Assembly: GCF_914271435.1 (NCBI RefSeq)
Contig: NZ_CAJZAI010000021.1
Coordinates: forward strand, 1-64,000
Direction: 5' to 3'
Source: Cupriavidus laharis
GTDB taxonomy: Bacteria > Pseudomonadota > Gammaproteobacteria > Burkholderiales > Burkholderiaceae
Length of the DNA: 64,000 nucleotides
In this document: positions 27,835-36,709 of the stretch, piece after piece
Layout of the letters: the number at the start of each line of letters is the position of its first letter
Position numbering within the stretch: the first letter of the stretch is position 1
Notes under the pieces: generated by a model
Told to the model about the DNA's origin: nothing
What the model saw: the letters and a program-made list of their open reading frames with translations, nothing else
Database searches by the model: none
Position numbers and translations under genes: made by a program

Positions 27835-28572
27835 ATGAATCTCCTGATCGTCAACCCCAACATCAGCGAGTCGGTCACCGACCTGATCCACGCCGAAGCG
27901 CAGCGCACGGCCTCGCCTGATACGCAGATCACCATGGCCGCCGCGCCATTCGGCGTGGCCTATATCGAGACACGCTTCGAGGCACTGGTCGGCGGCTACG
28001 CCACCGCGTGCGCGGCGGCCGAACATGCCGGCAAGTTCGATGGCCTGGTTGTCGCCGCGTTCGGCGACCCGGGCCTGGCCGGGCTCAAGGAGCTGTTCGA
28101 CGTACCCGTGGTCGGCATGACCGAAGCCGCGCTGGCCAGCGCCTGCCTGCTGGGCCAGCGCTTCTCGATCATCGCGATTTCGCATCGCATCGAGGCGTGG
28201 TATCGCGAATGCGTGGCAGCCAACGGGCTCGCTTCGCGCCTGGCGAGCATCCGTTCGCTGCAGGAACCGCTGCGCGATATCGGCAGCGTGCAGGAGGACC
28301 ATGCCGCGCGCCTGGAAGCGCTCAGCCTGCAGGCCGTGCGCGAAGATGGCGCCGACGTGATCATCGTCGCCGGCGCACCGCTGGCGGGATTGGCGCGTTC
28401 GCTCAAGGGCCGCATTCCGGTGCCGGTCGTGGATGGCGTGAGCAGCGCCGTGCGTCATTGCGAATCGCTGGTAGCGCTGCAGGCCGGCAGCACGCGCGAG
28501 GGCAGCTTCGCGCGCCCGCCGCGCAAACCCAACGCCGGCCTGCCGCACGCGCTCGCGCAGCTGCTCGCCTGA
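27835..28572 (+). CDS. Hydantoin-racemase-family protein lacking catalytic cysteines
   Basis: 245 residues, Asp/Glu/hydantoin racemase fold (opening MNLLIVNPNISESVT; GMTEAALASACLLGQRFSII in the middle). Known hydantoin racemases have one Cys in an ACFxDPG-type motif and another in LGCAG. Here these read VVAAFGDPG (Ala75) and IIVAGAPLAG (Gly180), so both acid/base cysteines are missing. Two-base racemization is therefore improbable. It could be a lyase or isomerase using other residues, or a non-catalytic partner. It follows the dihydropyrimidinase by 24 nt and is probably the last gene of this operon. Confidence 0.8.
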   Translation: MNLLIVNPNISESVTDLIHAEAQRTASPDTQITMAAAPFGVAYIETRFEALVGGYATACAAAEHAGKFDGLVVAAFGDPGLAGLKELFDVPVVGMTEAALASACLLGQRFSIIAISHRIEAWYRECVAANGLASRLASIRSLQEPLRDIGSVQEDHAARLEALSLQAVREDGADVIIVAGAPLAGLARSLKGRIPVPVVDGVSSAVRHCESLVALQAGSTREGSFARPPRKPNAGLPHALAQLLA

Positions 28573-28578
28573 GCCCAC

Positions 28579-28600
28579 GCCCTGTGCAAATTTGCAGGGC
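28579..28600. promoter_or_regulatory. Palindrome after the hydantoinase operon
   Basis: GCCCTG-TGCAAATTTGCA-GGGC is a near-perfect inverted repeat 6 nt after the racemase-family stop and about 105 nt before the GST start. Without a T-tract it is either a weak terminator hairpin or an operator for the GST gene. Confidence 0.4.
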
Positions 28601-28705
28601 CTCTCCGCGTCCCTGCGCATTGCCTGCCACCAGGGTGCGTTCTAGACTGCCTGCACGGCCACTGCATGACGCGGCGGCCCCCGCAACGCGACATAGGACA
28701 CCCTG

Positions 28706-29332
28706 ATGAAGCTCTACTATTCCCCCGGCGCCTGCTCGATGGCGGTACACATCGCCCTGCGCGAAGCCGCCCTGCCCGTCACGCTCGCCAAGGTCGACCT
28801 GGTCCGCCACAAGCTGGTGGAACCCGAGAACGGCACCGACGACTACTACACGGTCAACCCGCGCGGCTACGTGCCGCTGCTGCAGATGGACGACGGTTCA
28901 CGCCACAGCGAAGTGGCATCCCTGCTGCAGTACATCGCCGACCTGGTGCCCGAGCGCAACCTGTTGCCCGCTGCCGGCACGCGTGAGCGGCTGGAAGCCA
29001 CCGGCTGGCTCACGCTGGTCTCCACCGAACTGCACAAGGTGTTCAGCCCGTGGCTGTGGCACAAGGAAACCGCCGACAGCACCGCACAGGCGTGCAAGGC
29101 CAAGCTGCGGCTGCGCTTCGCCGAACTCGACCGCCACCTGCAGGAGCGCGAGTACCTGGCTGGCAGCACCTTTACCGTGGCCGATGCCTATTGCTTCACC
29201 ATCATGGGCTGGGCGCGCATGCTGATGATGCCGCTGACGGCGTACCCGTCTCTGCAGCAATACCTGTCGCGCGTGGCAGCGCGCCCTGCCGTGCAGGCAG
29301 CCATGCGCGCGGAAGGACTGGTCCGCGACTGA
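28706..29332 (+). CDS. Glutathione S-transferase, beta class
   Basis: A 208-residue cytosolic GST. The thioredoxin-fold N-domain (residues 1-~80) has the beta-class catalytic Cys10 in YYSPGACSM and the cis-Pro motif GYVPLLQMDDG. The helical C-domain (~90-200) carries the N-capping motif TVADAYCF. It conjugates or reduces electrophiles with glutathione. Its stop codon is immediately followed by the convergent stop of the metallo-beta-lactamase-fold gene, with no gap. Confidence 0.92.
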   Translation: MKLYYSPGACSMAVHIALREAALPVTLAKVDLVRHKLVEPENGTDDYYTVNPRGYVPLLQMDDGSRHSEVASLLQYIADLVPERNLLPAAGTRERLEATGWLTLVSTELHKVFSPWLWHKETADSTAQACKAKLRLRFAELDRHLQEREYLAGSTFTVADAYCFTIMGWARMLMMPLTAYPSLQQYLSRVAARPAVQAAMRAEGLVRD

Positions 29333-30124
29333 TCAGTCCGCCGTAGCGCCGGCCGGCGGCACACGGTAGTGGTTCGGCGTGAGCAGGTCCAGCCCGCATT
29401 GCAGGCCTTCGACCCAATCGATCAGGCGCGCCACCATGGCCTTGCCGCGAAACGACGGCCCGTGCTGCGGAACGATCCATTCGATATCAAGCGTACGCGC
29501 CATGCTCGCCCACAGGCGGCACGCACGATTGCCGCTCATATAGCGCTGGTGGAACGGCAGCATGCGCAGTGCATGGGCGTCGAAGTCCATGACGGTAGTG
29601 CCGGCCTCGCCGGCGCTCGTCATGGCCGCGCCCAGGTCGCCCGAGAACAGGATCTTGCTGACGGGGTCGTAGAACTGGAAATTGCCCTCGGAATGCAGGA
29701 AGTGCGCCGGCAGGGCAATTAGCGCACCGCGGCCCAGCGGGATATGCGCGCCGGCATCGGGAATGGTAACGATGCGGCCGGCGGTCTTGCCCGCCTGGCA
29801 GAAATGCGGAAGGAATCTCGCCCAGACCTTGGAGATGAGCACCTGGCAATCCGACCCCGTCAGCCAGCGGCCGACCGAAGCGACGATATCCGGATCGGCA
29901 TGCGAGGCCAGCACATATTCGAGCTGCTTGGGCGGGAAGTAGCGGCTGATGGCCAGGTACAGCTCGCTGTAGGTCATGTTTCCACCGGGATCGATCAGCG
30001 CGCCGTGGCCGTGGTCAACTACCAGGAACTGGTTGGTCTGCACCACCTCGCCATGCGCTTCCTCGACCAGGTCGGTAAACATCAGGCAGGTGTGTCCGTC
30101 TGCGTCGTATAGGGTGATGCCCAT
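29333..30124 (-). CDS. Metallo-beta-lactamase-fold protein, oxygen-binding diiron (ODP) type
   Basis: 263 residues of the flavodiiron-like MBL fold without a flavodoxin domain. Metal ligands are His75, Asp77 and Asp79 (SHADPDIV), His144 (HSEGNFQFYD), Asp163 (SGDLG) and His221 (VPQHGPSF). This pattern is of the ODP class, in which a diiron site binds O2 for sensing or detoxification rather than hydrolysing esters. No kinase or chemotaxis domain is fused. It is a lone gene on the minus strand, next to repeat copy B. Confidence 0.8.
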   Translation of the reverse strand: MGITLYDADGHTCLMFTDLVEEAHGEVVQTNQFLVVDHGHGALIDPGGNMTYSELYLAISRYFPPKQLEYVLASHADPDIVASVGRWLTGSDCQVLISKVWARFLPHFCQAGKTAGRIVTIPDAGAHIPLGRGALIALPAHFLHSEGNFQFYDPVSKILFSGDLGAAMTSAGEAGTTVMDFDAHALRMLPFHQRYMSGNRACRLWASMARTLDIEWIVPQHGPSFRGKAMVARLIDWVEGLQCGLDLLTPNHYRVPPAGATAD

Positions 30125-30274
30125 CGTCTGGCTCCGCCGTCTGAAAGCGGCGACGTTACTCAGGGGGGAGGGGTGGGGGATTGATGTAGATCAATTTTTG
30201 GGGATGTCGGGCTTTGTGGGGGCGGCTGTTTCGCCGGCGTTGCCGGGGCGTTCTGCGGTGAATGATTGGGTTGG

Positions 30275-30866
30275 CGTGCTTGGCAGGCGTGGCTGTTTCG
30301 CCGGCGTAGCCGGCGACCTACTTTTACCCGAGCGGTAAAAGTAGGCAAAAGCGCGTTTTCGTGGTTGACGAACGGCTCGATGAGGTGAAGACGGTCCAAG
30401 GGCATAACCAGACTGCCTGCCGCGTAGATGATTAGGATGGGACAGGGCGTACGAACGAACCCGGATTACGGAGTGGTCCCTTCTAACAGCGATATCGCGG
30501 GGACGCCTGCGGCTGCGCTGCGCGCACTCAGCAGTCTGGGTTCTTCGCCGCGGCCCGAACAAGGCGTAGTGACGAAGCCCTTGGCGCATGTGCATGCGCG
30601 AAGAGAGAAAACGAAGAAGGGGAAGCGCCGGCGCCAGCGACGTTGATGCCCTCGCCATGCCGACTGGGACACCGCGCGCAGCGCAGCCGTAGGCGTCCAC
30701 GCGATACCGCTGGCAGCAGGAACCACGGACAGTTTCGGGGCTCGTTCAATCAGCGCTGTAATCCTGCCCACGGCCGCGCACCACGCGGCAGGCAGCCAGG
30801 CACACTCTGAAGCCCATACCCGTACAACACCCTCGGCACACTACGATCAATATTCGCCCGTTAGGG
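30275..30866. repeat. Long non-coding repeat, copy B (inverted, uninterrupted)
   Basis: This is the reverse complement of copy A (63-826) without the 168-bp insertion. It includes the left ~60 bp of the unit (CCCTAACGGGCGAATATTG on the minus strand), which copy C lacks. Partial extra copies of the terminal GGCTGTTTCGCCGGCG motif lie outside it at 30222-30250 and, in the opposite orientation with TTTTTGCCGCTCGGGCAAAAAG, at 30880-30958. The whole 30125-30979 gap is occupied by this structure and shows no gene. Confidence 0.85.
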
Positions 30867-30979
30867 CAACCAAACGCGTTTTTTGGTTACTTTTTGCCGC
30901 TCGGGCAAAAAGTGACTCGCCGGCTACGCCGGCGAAACAGCCACGCCTGCCGAGCACGACACCCCATCAAACTCCCCAA

Positions 30980-31612
30980 TCACCTCCCCCCCTCCAACAA
31001 CCTCTCAATCATCCCCACAAACTGCCTATCATCCGGCTTGGTCACGCTCCCATAACTAGCCACCACCTTCCCGCTACGGTCAATCAGGTACTTATAAAAA
31101 TTCCACTTCGGCGCAGTACCGGTCTCCCTGGCCAGCAGCGCGTACATCGGATTGACATCGCCACCGCGCACATGCGATTTGCCGAGCATCGGAAACTTGA
31201 CACCGTAGGTGTTGTAGCAAAAGTCCGCGATCTCCTTGGACGACCCCGGCTCCTGCGAGAAATCATTGGACGGAAAGCCAAGTACCACCAGCCCGCGGTC
31301 GCGATACTTGGCGTAGAGCGCTTCGAGCCCTTCGTACTGTGGCGTGAAGCCGCAATAGCTCGCGGTATTGACCACCAGCACGACCTTGCCGGCGTACTGG
31401 CAGAGATTCTGCGGCGCTTCGTCCTGCAGCCGCGGGAACTGGAAGTTGAGCGAGGCCGGGCAATTGCCGGCCGGTGCGGCGGCCGGGATGGCGGCGGGCT
31501 TGTCGGCGGCCCGGGCCGGATTCGGCAGCAGCACAGCGCTGGCAGCGGCCAGCGCCGCGGCAAGCATGGCAGGGCGAAGGGTAGCGGAGAGGGCGGTGTG
31601 ACGGCGGTTCAT
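30980..31612 (-). CDS. Glutathione peroxidase family protein (exported)
   Basis: 210 residues. The signal peptide is ~residues 1-36 (Ala-rich, ending ARA-AD). The thioredoxin-fold peroxidase domain has catalytic Cys87 in NTASYCGFTPQY, followed by VLGFPSNDF and the Trp/Asn motif KWNFYKYLIDRSG. The usual family reads NVASKCGFT, so Thr-Ala-Ser-Tyr is a small variant. It reduces hydroperoxides, probably with thioredoxin-like donors in the periplasm. AGGAGAC precedes the ATG. A very long overlapping open frame continuing to 33079 is an artefact of GC content. Confidence 0.92.
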   Translation of the reverse strand: MNRRHTALSATLRPAMLAAALAAASAVLLPNPARAADKPAAIPAAAPAGNCPASLNFQFPRLQDEAPQNLCQYAGKVVLVVNTASYCGFTPQYEGLEALYAKYRDRGLVVLGFPSNDFSQEPGSSKEIADFCYNTYGVKFPMLGKSHVRGGDVNPMYALLARETGTAPKWNFYKYLIDRSGKVVASYGSVTKPDDRQFVGMIERLLEGGR

Positions 31613-31704
31613 GCGATGTCTCCTGTCTCCATATGGGGGGCGGCTCGCTGTATCGGGTACGCAATAGTCTACGCCGGTGCCAGCCTTGCCGTTGGCCGGG
31701 TAGC

Positions 31705-33270
31705 TCAGTCCATGGCCAGCGTGGCGGCGTGCTCGGTGACGCTGCTGCGCAGTTCCAGGTCCGGCATGCAGCGCACGATGCCCAGCGCCACGAGCGCGGC
31801 AACGGCGCCCACGGCAAAGATCAGCTGGAAGCCCGATTCGACGCCGGACTCCAGCACCTGCCGCACCATCGGCGAGAGCTGCGCCAGCGCCTCGCTGCCA
31901 TGCCGCAGCGCGCCCAGGTCCAGCGCCTGCGTGACACCCGCAGCGGCCGTGGCGTGGCGGAATTCCAGCGTCAGCAGCGTGCCGGCCAGCGCGCCGCCAA
32001 GCGCACTGCCGAGCGAGCGCAACACCAGCAGCGCCCCGGTACCGGCACCGGTGTCGCGGCGCTCCAGTACGTTCTGCACGGTCATCAGCGTACCGACCAT
32101 GACCATGCCCAGGCCGGCGCCGCCAACGGTCATCGCCAGCAGCACAACGGCCACCGGCACGTCGGGCGTAGCCAGCGCCAGCGCTGCCAGCCCCAGCACG
32201 GCGGCGATAAAACCAGCCGTCAGGATGCCGCGCATGCGGCCCACGCGCGGCGCCAGCCACGCGACGATGAAATTCCCTGCCACCGTGGCCAGCAGGAACG
32301 GCATGACCAGCAGCCCCGACATCGACGCACCGGCGCCGCGCACCAGCTGGAAATGCAGGGGCAGGGTGAAGATGCACAGGAAGATGTTCAGCGCGGCCAG
32401 CGCCGATGCCGCCACGCCCATCACATAGGCACGGTTGGCAAAGAGCCGCGGCGGCAGCATCGGGTCGGCGGCGCGGCGCTCCTGCCAGGCCAGCGCGGCC
32501 ACGGCCGCTACCGTCACCAGCGCCAGCAGGCCGAGCTGCGGCGACAGCCAGTCGAACACATCGCCGCCCCAGCTCATCGCCAGCAGGAAGGACACAATGG
32601 CCACGGCCAGCAGCAAGGCGCCCGGCCAGTCGACGCGCGGACGGCCGCCACGCACGGGCAGCCCGGCCAGGCCGCGGTAGCACATCAGCATGGCCAGCCC
32701 GCCCAGTGGCAGGTTGATCCAGAACAGCCACCGCCACGACAGGTTGTCGGACACCCAGCCCCCCACCAGCGGCCCGGCGATCGACGCCACCGCCCAGACC
32801 GTAGCCAGGTAGCCCTGGTAGCGTCCGCGCTGGCGCGGCGCCACCACGTCGGCAATGGCGGCCTGCGCCAACGACATCAGCCCGCCGCCGCCGATGCCTT
32901 GCAACGCGCGAAACAGGATCAACTGCCCGAGCGACTGCGCCATCGCGCAGGCGACCGAGGCCAGGATGAACAGTGTGATGGCCACCATCAGCAGGCGGCG
33001 CCTCCCGAAGCCATCGGACAGCTTGCCGTACAGCGGCGTGGCGACGGTCGAGGTAATCAGGTACGCGGTCACGATCCACGACAGATGCCCGAAGCCGTTC
33101 AGGTCATTGGCAATCGCCGGCACGGCCGGAATGACCACGGTCTGGTCCAGCGCCGCCAGCAGGATGCACAGCACGATGCCGCCAATGACGCGCATGATGG
33201 CGTGGTGGTCGTGGGCGGAGGCAAGGGGAATCGAAGCGTTGGCCTGAGCGGCCGGAGTAAGCGAAGACAT
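31705..33270 (-). CDS. MFS drug exporter, DHA2 (EmrB/QacA) family
   Basis: 521 residues with about 14 membrane helices. DHA2 motifs are LDQTVVIPAVPAIANDL (helix 1, with the D of motif D1), YGKLSDGFGRRR (motif A) and RALQGIGGGGL (motif B/C region). It exports hydrophobic or cationic drugs by proton antiport. No membrane-fusion (EmrA-like) partner or regulator is adjacent. The start is the ATG at 33270; a longer frame upstream lacks support. A palindrome containing a perfect TATAAT lies about 135 nt upstream (33405-33422). Confidence 0.9.
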   Translation of the reverse strand: MSSLTPAAQANASIPLASAHDHHAIMRVIGGIVLCILLAALDQTVVIPAVPAIANDLNGFGHLSWIVTAYLITSTVATPLYGKLSDGFGRRRLLMVAITLFILASVACAMAQSLGQLILFRALQGIGGGGLMSLAQAAIADVVAPRQRGRYQGYLATVWAVASIAGPLVGGWVSDNLSWRWLFWINLPLGGLAMLMCYRGLAGLPVRGGRPRVDWPGALLLAVAIVSFLLAMSWGGDVFDWLSPQLGLLALVTVAAVAALAWQERRAADPMLPPRLFANRAYVMGVAASALAALNIFLCIFTLPLHFQLVRGAGASMSGLLVMPFLLATVAGNFIVAWLAPRVGRMRGILTAGFIAAVLGLAALALATPDVPVAVVLLAMTVGGAGLGMVMVGTLMTVQNVLERRDTGAGTGALLVLRSLGSALGGALAGTLLTLEFRHATAAAGVTQALDLGALRHGSEALAQLSPMVRQVLESGVESGFQLIFAVGAVAALVALGIVRCMPDLELRSSVTEHAATLAMD

Positions 33271-33404
33271 GGGCAGACAACGACAAGCACACAGCCATGT
33301 GGCTGCAGGCGCACAGTAATGCAGGGGATTGGCCGGCCAGGTATTGATTCGCGGCGACGGCGCGGGGCCGTGGCGGAAAGGGGCCGGATACACGAATTCA
33401 GTAA

Positions 33405-33422
33405 CCGCATAATTATATGCGG
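33405..33422 (-). promoter_or_regulatory. Palindrome over a -10 element of the DHA2 exporter
   Basis: CCGCATA-ATTA-TATGCGG is a perfect 7+7 inverted repeat. On the minus strand it contains TATAAT, a consensus -10 box, so a repressor bound here would cover the promoter. No clear -35 element is seen at 17 nt. The rest of 33271-33560 contains nothing else recognisable. Confidence 0.5.
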
Positions 33423-33560
33423 AGATCGCGTATCACGTGCGGCGGCGCAGCAACGGGCTGCCAGCGCGTGCCGGCGCAACCTTGTCAGGCTGCGCACGGC
33501 GTGCGCTTTGGCACACTGCGGAACGGCTGCGCCCCCGGGTAGTCCGGGGGCGGTGCGGCG

Positions 33561-34001
33561 CTAGCGGCTGCCGCCGTGGATGTAATGCTCGAGCTGCTCG
33601 ATAATGAACTGCTGCTCTGAGATGATGTCCTTCACCAGGTCACCGATCGACAGCATGCCTAGCAGGTCCTCGCCGTTCATCACCGGCAGGTGGCGCATGC
33701 GATGCTTGGTCATCAGCGCCATGCATTCGTCGGTGGTCTGGTCGCCGCTGACATAGATGACCGACGACGTCATGATGTCGCGCACCAGCGTATCGCGCGA
33801 CGAGCGCTGCATCAGGATCACCTTGCGCGCATAGTCACGTTCGCTCAGGATGCCGACGATCTTGCCGTGCTCCATCACCAGCACGGCCCCGATGCCTTTT
33901 TCCGCCATCAACTGCAGCGCGGCGTACACCGTCGCCGTGGGCGGAATGCTGAAGATGGCCTGGCTCGGCTTGGACTCTACGACCTGGCGTGCGGTTGTCA
34001 T
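33561..34001 (-). CDS. CBS-domain pair protein
   Basis: 146 residues consisting only of two CBS domains (~residues 15-70 and 82-138; GIGAVLVMEHGKIVGILSERDYARK and MRHLPVMNGEDLLGMLSIGDLV). Such small proteins bind adenosyl nucleotides (AMP, ATP, SAM) and act as energy or redox sensors or partners of other enzymes. GGAGGAG lies upstream. The ATG at 34001 is preferred over the adjacent GTG at 34004. It is probably monocistronic. Confidence 0.93.
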   Translation of the reverse strand: MTTARQVVESKPSQAIFSIPPTATVYAALQLMAEKGIGAVLVMEHGKIVGILSERDYARKVILMQRSSRDTLVRDIMTSSVIYVSGDQTTDECMALMTKHRMRHLPVMNGEDLLGMLSIGDLVKDIISEQQFIIEQLEHYIHGGSR

Positions 34002-34152
34002 CACCCACTCCTCCTCTGTCGATCATGCACTGCGGCAGAAATGCCACGTCTATCCAGATTAGCAAAGGATCGAGCGCCCTTACAGGGTGACTTACACGAA
34101 TCTTCGTCAATACAGATCTGCGAGAAACTGTAAGGTGGTTGCGCCCGCCCCG

Positions 34153-35574
34153 TTACTCCGTCAACAACCTCACCTTTACCTTCTTCCCCTTTACCTTCCC
34201 CGCATTCAGCCGGCGCACCGCTTCGCGTCCGATGGCGCGGTCCACCGCGATGTAGGTCGACATCTCCATCACATTGATCTTGCCGATCTGTTCCTTGGTG
34301 AAGCCAGCCTCGCCGGTCAGCGCGCCGAGGATGTCTCCGGGCCGGATCTTCTCCTTGCGTCCGCCCAGCATCTGCAGCGTGACCATGGGCGGCAGCAGGC
34401 GTTCGTTGCTGGCCGGCCGCAGTTCCGCCAGCGGGTGCCATTCGAACTCGCCCCCGTGGTGCTGCTCCAGGTTGCCCACGCGCCCCATCTCGTCCATGCT
34501 GACCAGGCTGAAGGCCCACCCTTCCTCGCCCGCGCGGCCGGTGCGGCCGATGCGGTGGATGTGGACTTCGGGATCGGGCGTGACCTCCACGTTGATCACC
34601 GCTTCGAGCTGCGCGATATCGAGGCCGCGCGCGGCGACGTCGGTGGCGACCAGCACCGAGCAGCTGCCGTTGGCGAACTGCACCAGCACCTGGTCGCGAT
34701 CGCGCTGCTCCAGGTCGCCGTGCAAGGCCAGCGCCTGGAAGCCTTGCGCGCGCAGCAGGTCGACCAGGTCGCGGCAGCGCGCCTTGGTATTGCAGAACGC
34801 CAGCGTGCTGGCCGGACGGAAATGGTCCAGCAGGCGGCCCACGGCGCCCAGCCGCTCGCCTTCGTCGACTTCATAGAAATACTGGCGGATGCTCGTGCTG
34901 TCGTGCCGCTCTGCCAGCTTGACCTCCTGCGGCTTGCGCAGGAATTTCTGGCTGAGCTTGTCGATGCCGGGCGGATACGTGGCCGAGAACAGCAGCGTCT
35001 GGCGCTCGCGCGGGCAGCGGCTGGCAACGTAGGCAATGTCGTCGAAGAAGCCCATGTCGAGCATGCGGTCCGCTTCGTCGAGCACCAGCGTATTGATCGC
35101 GGACAGCTCCAGGCTGCCGCGGTCGATATGGTCGAGGATGCGGCCCGGCGTGCCCACCACGACGTGCGCGCCATGGACCAAGCTGTCCACCTGCGGGCGC
35201 ATCGGCGAGCCGCCACACAGCGTCAGCGCCTTCACGTTCTCTTCGGCACGCGCCAGGCGGCGGATCTCCTGCGTGACCTGGTCGGCCAGTTCGCGCGTGG
35301 GACACAGCACCATGGCCTGCACGTCGAAGCGGCGCGAGTCAAGGCGGTGCAGCAAGGCCAGTGCAAACGCGGCAGTCTTGCCGCTGCCGGTCTTGGCCTG
35401 GGCGATCAGGTCGTGGCCCGCCAGCGTCAGCGGCAGGCTGGCGGCCTGGATCGGCGTCATTTCGTCATAGCCGAGCTGGGCCAGCGTGGCCAGCATGGCC
35501 GGCGACAAGGGCAGGGTGGAGAAATCGGCGGCGCCGGGGGCGCCGGATTGCGGGGGCAGGGAGCTTGTGTTCAT
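34153..35574 (-). CDS. dbpA: ATP-dependent RNA helicase DbpA
   Basis: 473-residue DEAD-box helicase. Visible motifs are AKTGSGKT (residues 60-67), PTRELADQV, VLDEADRMLDMG, LLFSATYP and HRIGRTGRAG. The C-terminal ~75 residues form the DbpA RNA-binding domain (LGGRKEKIRPGDILGALTGEAGF...YIAVDR), which targets helix 92 of 23S rRNA for 50S subunit assembly. That domain separates it from RhlE/SrmB. The ATG at 35574 is used rather than an in-frame codon 15 nt upstream. Confidence 0.95.
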   Translation of the reverse strand: MNTSSLPPQSGAPGAADFSTLPLSPAMLATLAQLGYDEMTPIQAASLPLTLAGHDLIAQAKTGSGKTAAFALALLHRLDSRRFDVQAMVLCPTRELADQVTQEIRRLARAEENVKALTLCGGSPMRPQVDSLVHGAHVVVGTPGRILDHIDRGSLELSAINTLVLDEADRMLDMGFFDDIAYVASRCPRERQTLLFSATYPPGIDKLSQKFLRKPQEVKLAERHDSTSIRQYFYEVDEGERLGAVGRLLDHFRPASTLAFCNTKARCRDLVDLLRAQGFQALALHGDLEQRDRDQVLVQFANGSCSVLVATDVAARGLDIAQLEAVINVEVTPDPEVHIHRIGRTGRAGEEGWAFSLVSMDEMGRVGNLEQHHGGEFEWHPLAELRPASNERLLPPMVTLQMLGGRKEKIRPGDILGALTGEAGFTKEQIGKINVMEMSTYIAVDRAIGREAVRRLNAGKVKGKKVKVRLLTE

Positions 35575-35616
35575 GCCGGATTGTAGCAACGGGGTTTCGG
35601 TCAGCCGACGTGAAGA

Positions 35617-36552
35617 TCAGGGACGCTTCTTCACCGGCACCTGTTCCTGCGGCTCCCAGCCAAGGCGCGACAGCAATGCCTGCGCGGCCGCCGGGGCGCG
35701 CTCCTTGGCGCCGTTGATGAAGAAGATGAAGACTTCACGCCGTTTGGCCACCGGCTGCTTGTCTTCCACCTGCTCCAGCTCCGCCGGCGCCTTGCCCGCC
35801 GCCCAGGTGCGCGCATGCTGCGCCCAGGCATCCAGCGCCTTCGGCCCGTAGCCGGTCGCCAGCTTTTCGCTGCTGTCCATCAGGCGTGCGTAGACGAAGT
35901 CCGTCGTCAGGTCGGCCATCGACGGAAACTTCGGCGAATCGGTGTAGACGGTGGCGGCCTTGTACTTGCGCGCCAGTTTCAGGTACTCAGGCGACATGAA
36001 ACTGTCATGCCGCACCTCCAGCACGTGGCGCAGTTTCACGCCTTCCACCGAATCGGGCAGTAGCTGCAGGAAGGCCTCGAAGTCCTCGGCATCGAACGGC
36101 TTGGTCGGTGCGAACTGCCATACCAGTGGCCCCAGCTTCGGGCCGAGTTCCGCGATGCCGCTGTCGATAAAGCGCGCAATCGATTCGCCCGATTCCGCCA
36201 GCACGCGGCGGTTGGTGGCAAAGCGCGAGGCCTTCACGGAGAAAACGAAATCATCTGGCGTCTCGTCGCGCCACTTGGCGAAGGACGTGCGCTTCTGGGT
36301 GCCGTGGTAGGTGCTGTTGATCTCGATGGCCGTCAGGTGGCGGCTCGCGTATTCGAGCTCACGCGTCTGTGCGAGACCGGCCGGATAGAAGTTGTCGCGC
36401 CACGGCGCGTAGGTCCAGCCGCCGATGCCGACGCGTATCAGGCTGTCGGCCGTGCCCGACTCACCGGCCTTGCGCCGCGAAGCCGGCTGCCGTGCCGAGG
36501 CAGGCAGTGCATCTGGCGTGGCTGCGGACTTGCCCGCGGTACGTGCTGCCAT
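35617..36552 (-). CDS. DUF72 family protein
   Basis: A 311-residue TIM-barrel-like DUF72 (YecE) protein. Conserved features are VGIGGWTYAPWRDNFYP (~residue 40), LTAIEINSTYHGTQ, FVFSVKASRFATN and the long VLEVRHDSF motif. The biochemical role is not established. The N-terminal ~35 residues are low-complexity Ala/Arg-rich. The ATG at 36552 is chosen; an upstream TTG would add 10 residues. It precedes dbpA on the same strand by 42 nt, so co-transcription is possible. Confidence 0.9.
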   Translation of the reverse strand: MAARTAGKSAATPDALPASARQPASRRKAGESGTADSLIRVGIGGWTYAPWRDNFYPAGLAQTRELEYASRHLTAIEINSTYHGTQKRTSFAKWRDETPDDFVFSVKASRFATNRRVLAESGESIARFIDSGIAELGPKLGPLVWQFAPTKPFDAEDFEAFLQLLPDSVEGVKLRHVLEVRHDSFMSPEYLKLARKYKAATVYTDSPKFPSMADLTTDFVYARLMDSSEKLATGYGPKALDAWAQHARTWAAGKAPAELEQVEDKQPVAKRREVFIFFINGAKERAPAAAQALLSRLGWEPQEQVPVKKRP

Positions 36553-36632
36553 GGCGCGATACTCCGGGGACGCGAGACTCAAAGTCTAGCGGGAAACCGC
36601 GGCCAGCGGGCATGAAAAGACGGGGGCCAGGG

Positions 36633-36671
36633 ACAAGAAAGCCGGAAGCAGGCTTACGCCCGTTTCCGGCT
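36633..36671 (-). terminator. Probable terminator of the DUF4382 gene
   Basis: On the minus strand AGCCGGAA pairs with TTCCGGCT across a 16-nt loop and is followed by TTTCTTG. The stem is at 36640-36647/36664-36671. Beside it is a perfect tandem duplication of the 15-mer ATCGGACTGCTGTTG (36673-36702). Confidence 0.55.
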
Positions 36672-36709
36672 CATCGGACTGCTGTTGATCGGACTGCTGT
36701 TGGCCTGGC

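Noticed and set aside
31613-33079. Long open frame continuing upstream from glutathione peroxidase
   Set aside because: It is antisense-like readthrough in GC-rich DNA that overlaps the DHA2 exporter on the same strand; the exporter has clear membrane helices and motifs.
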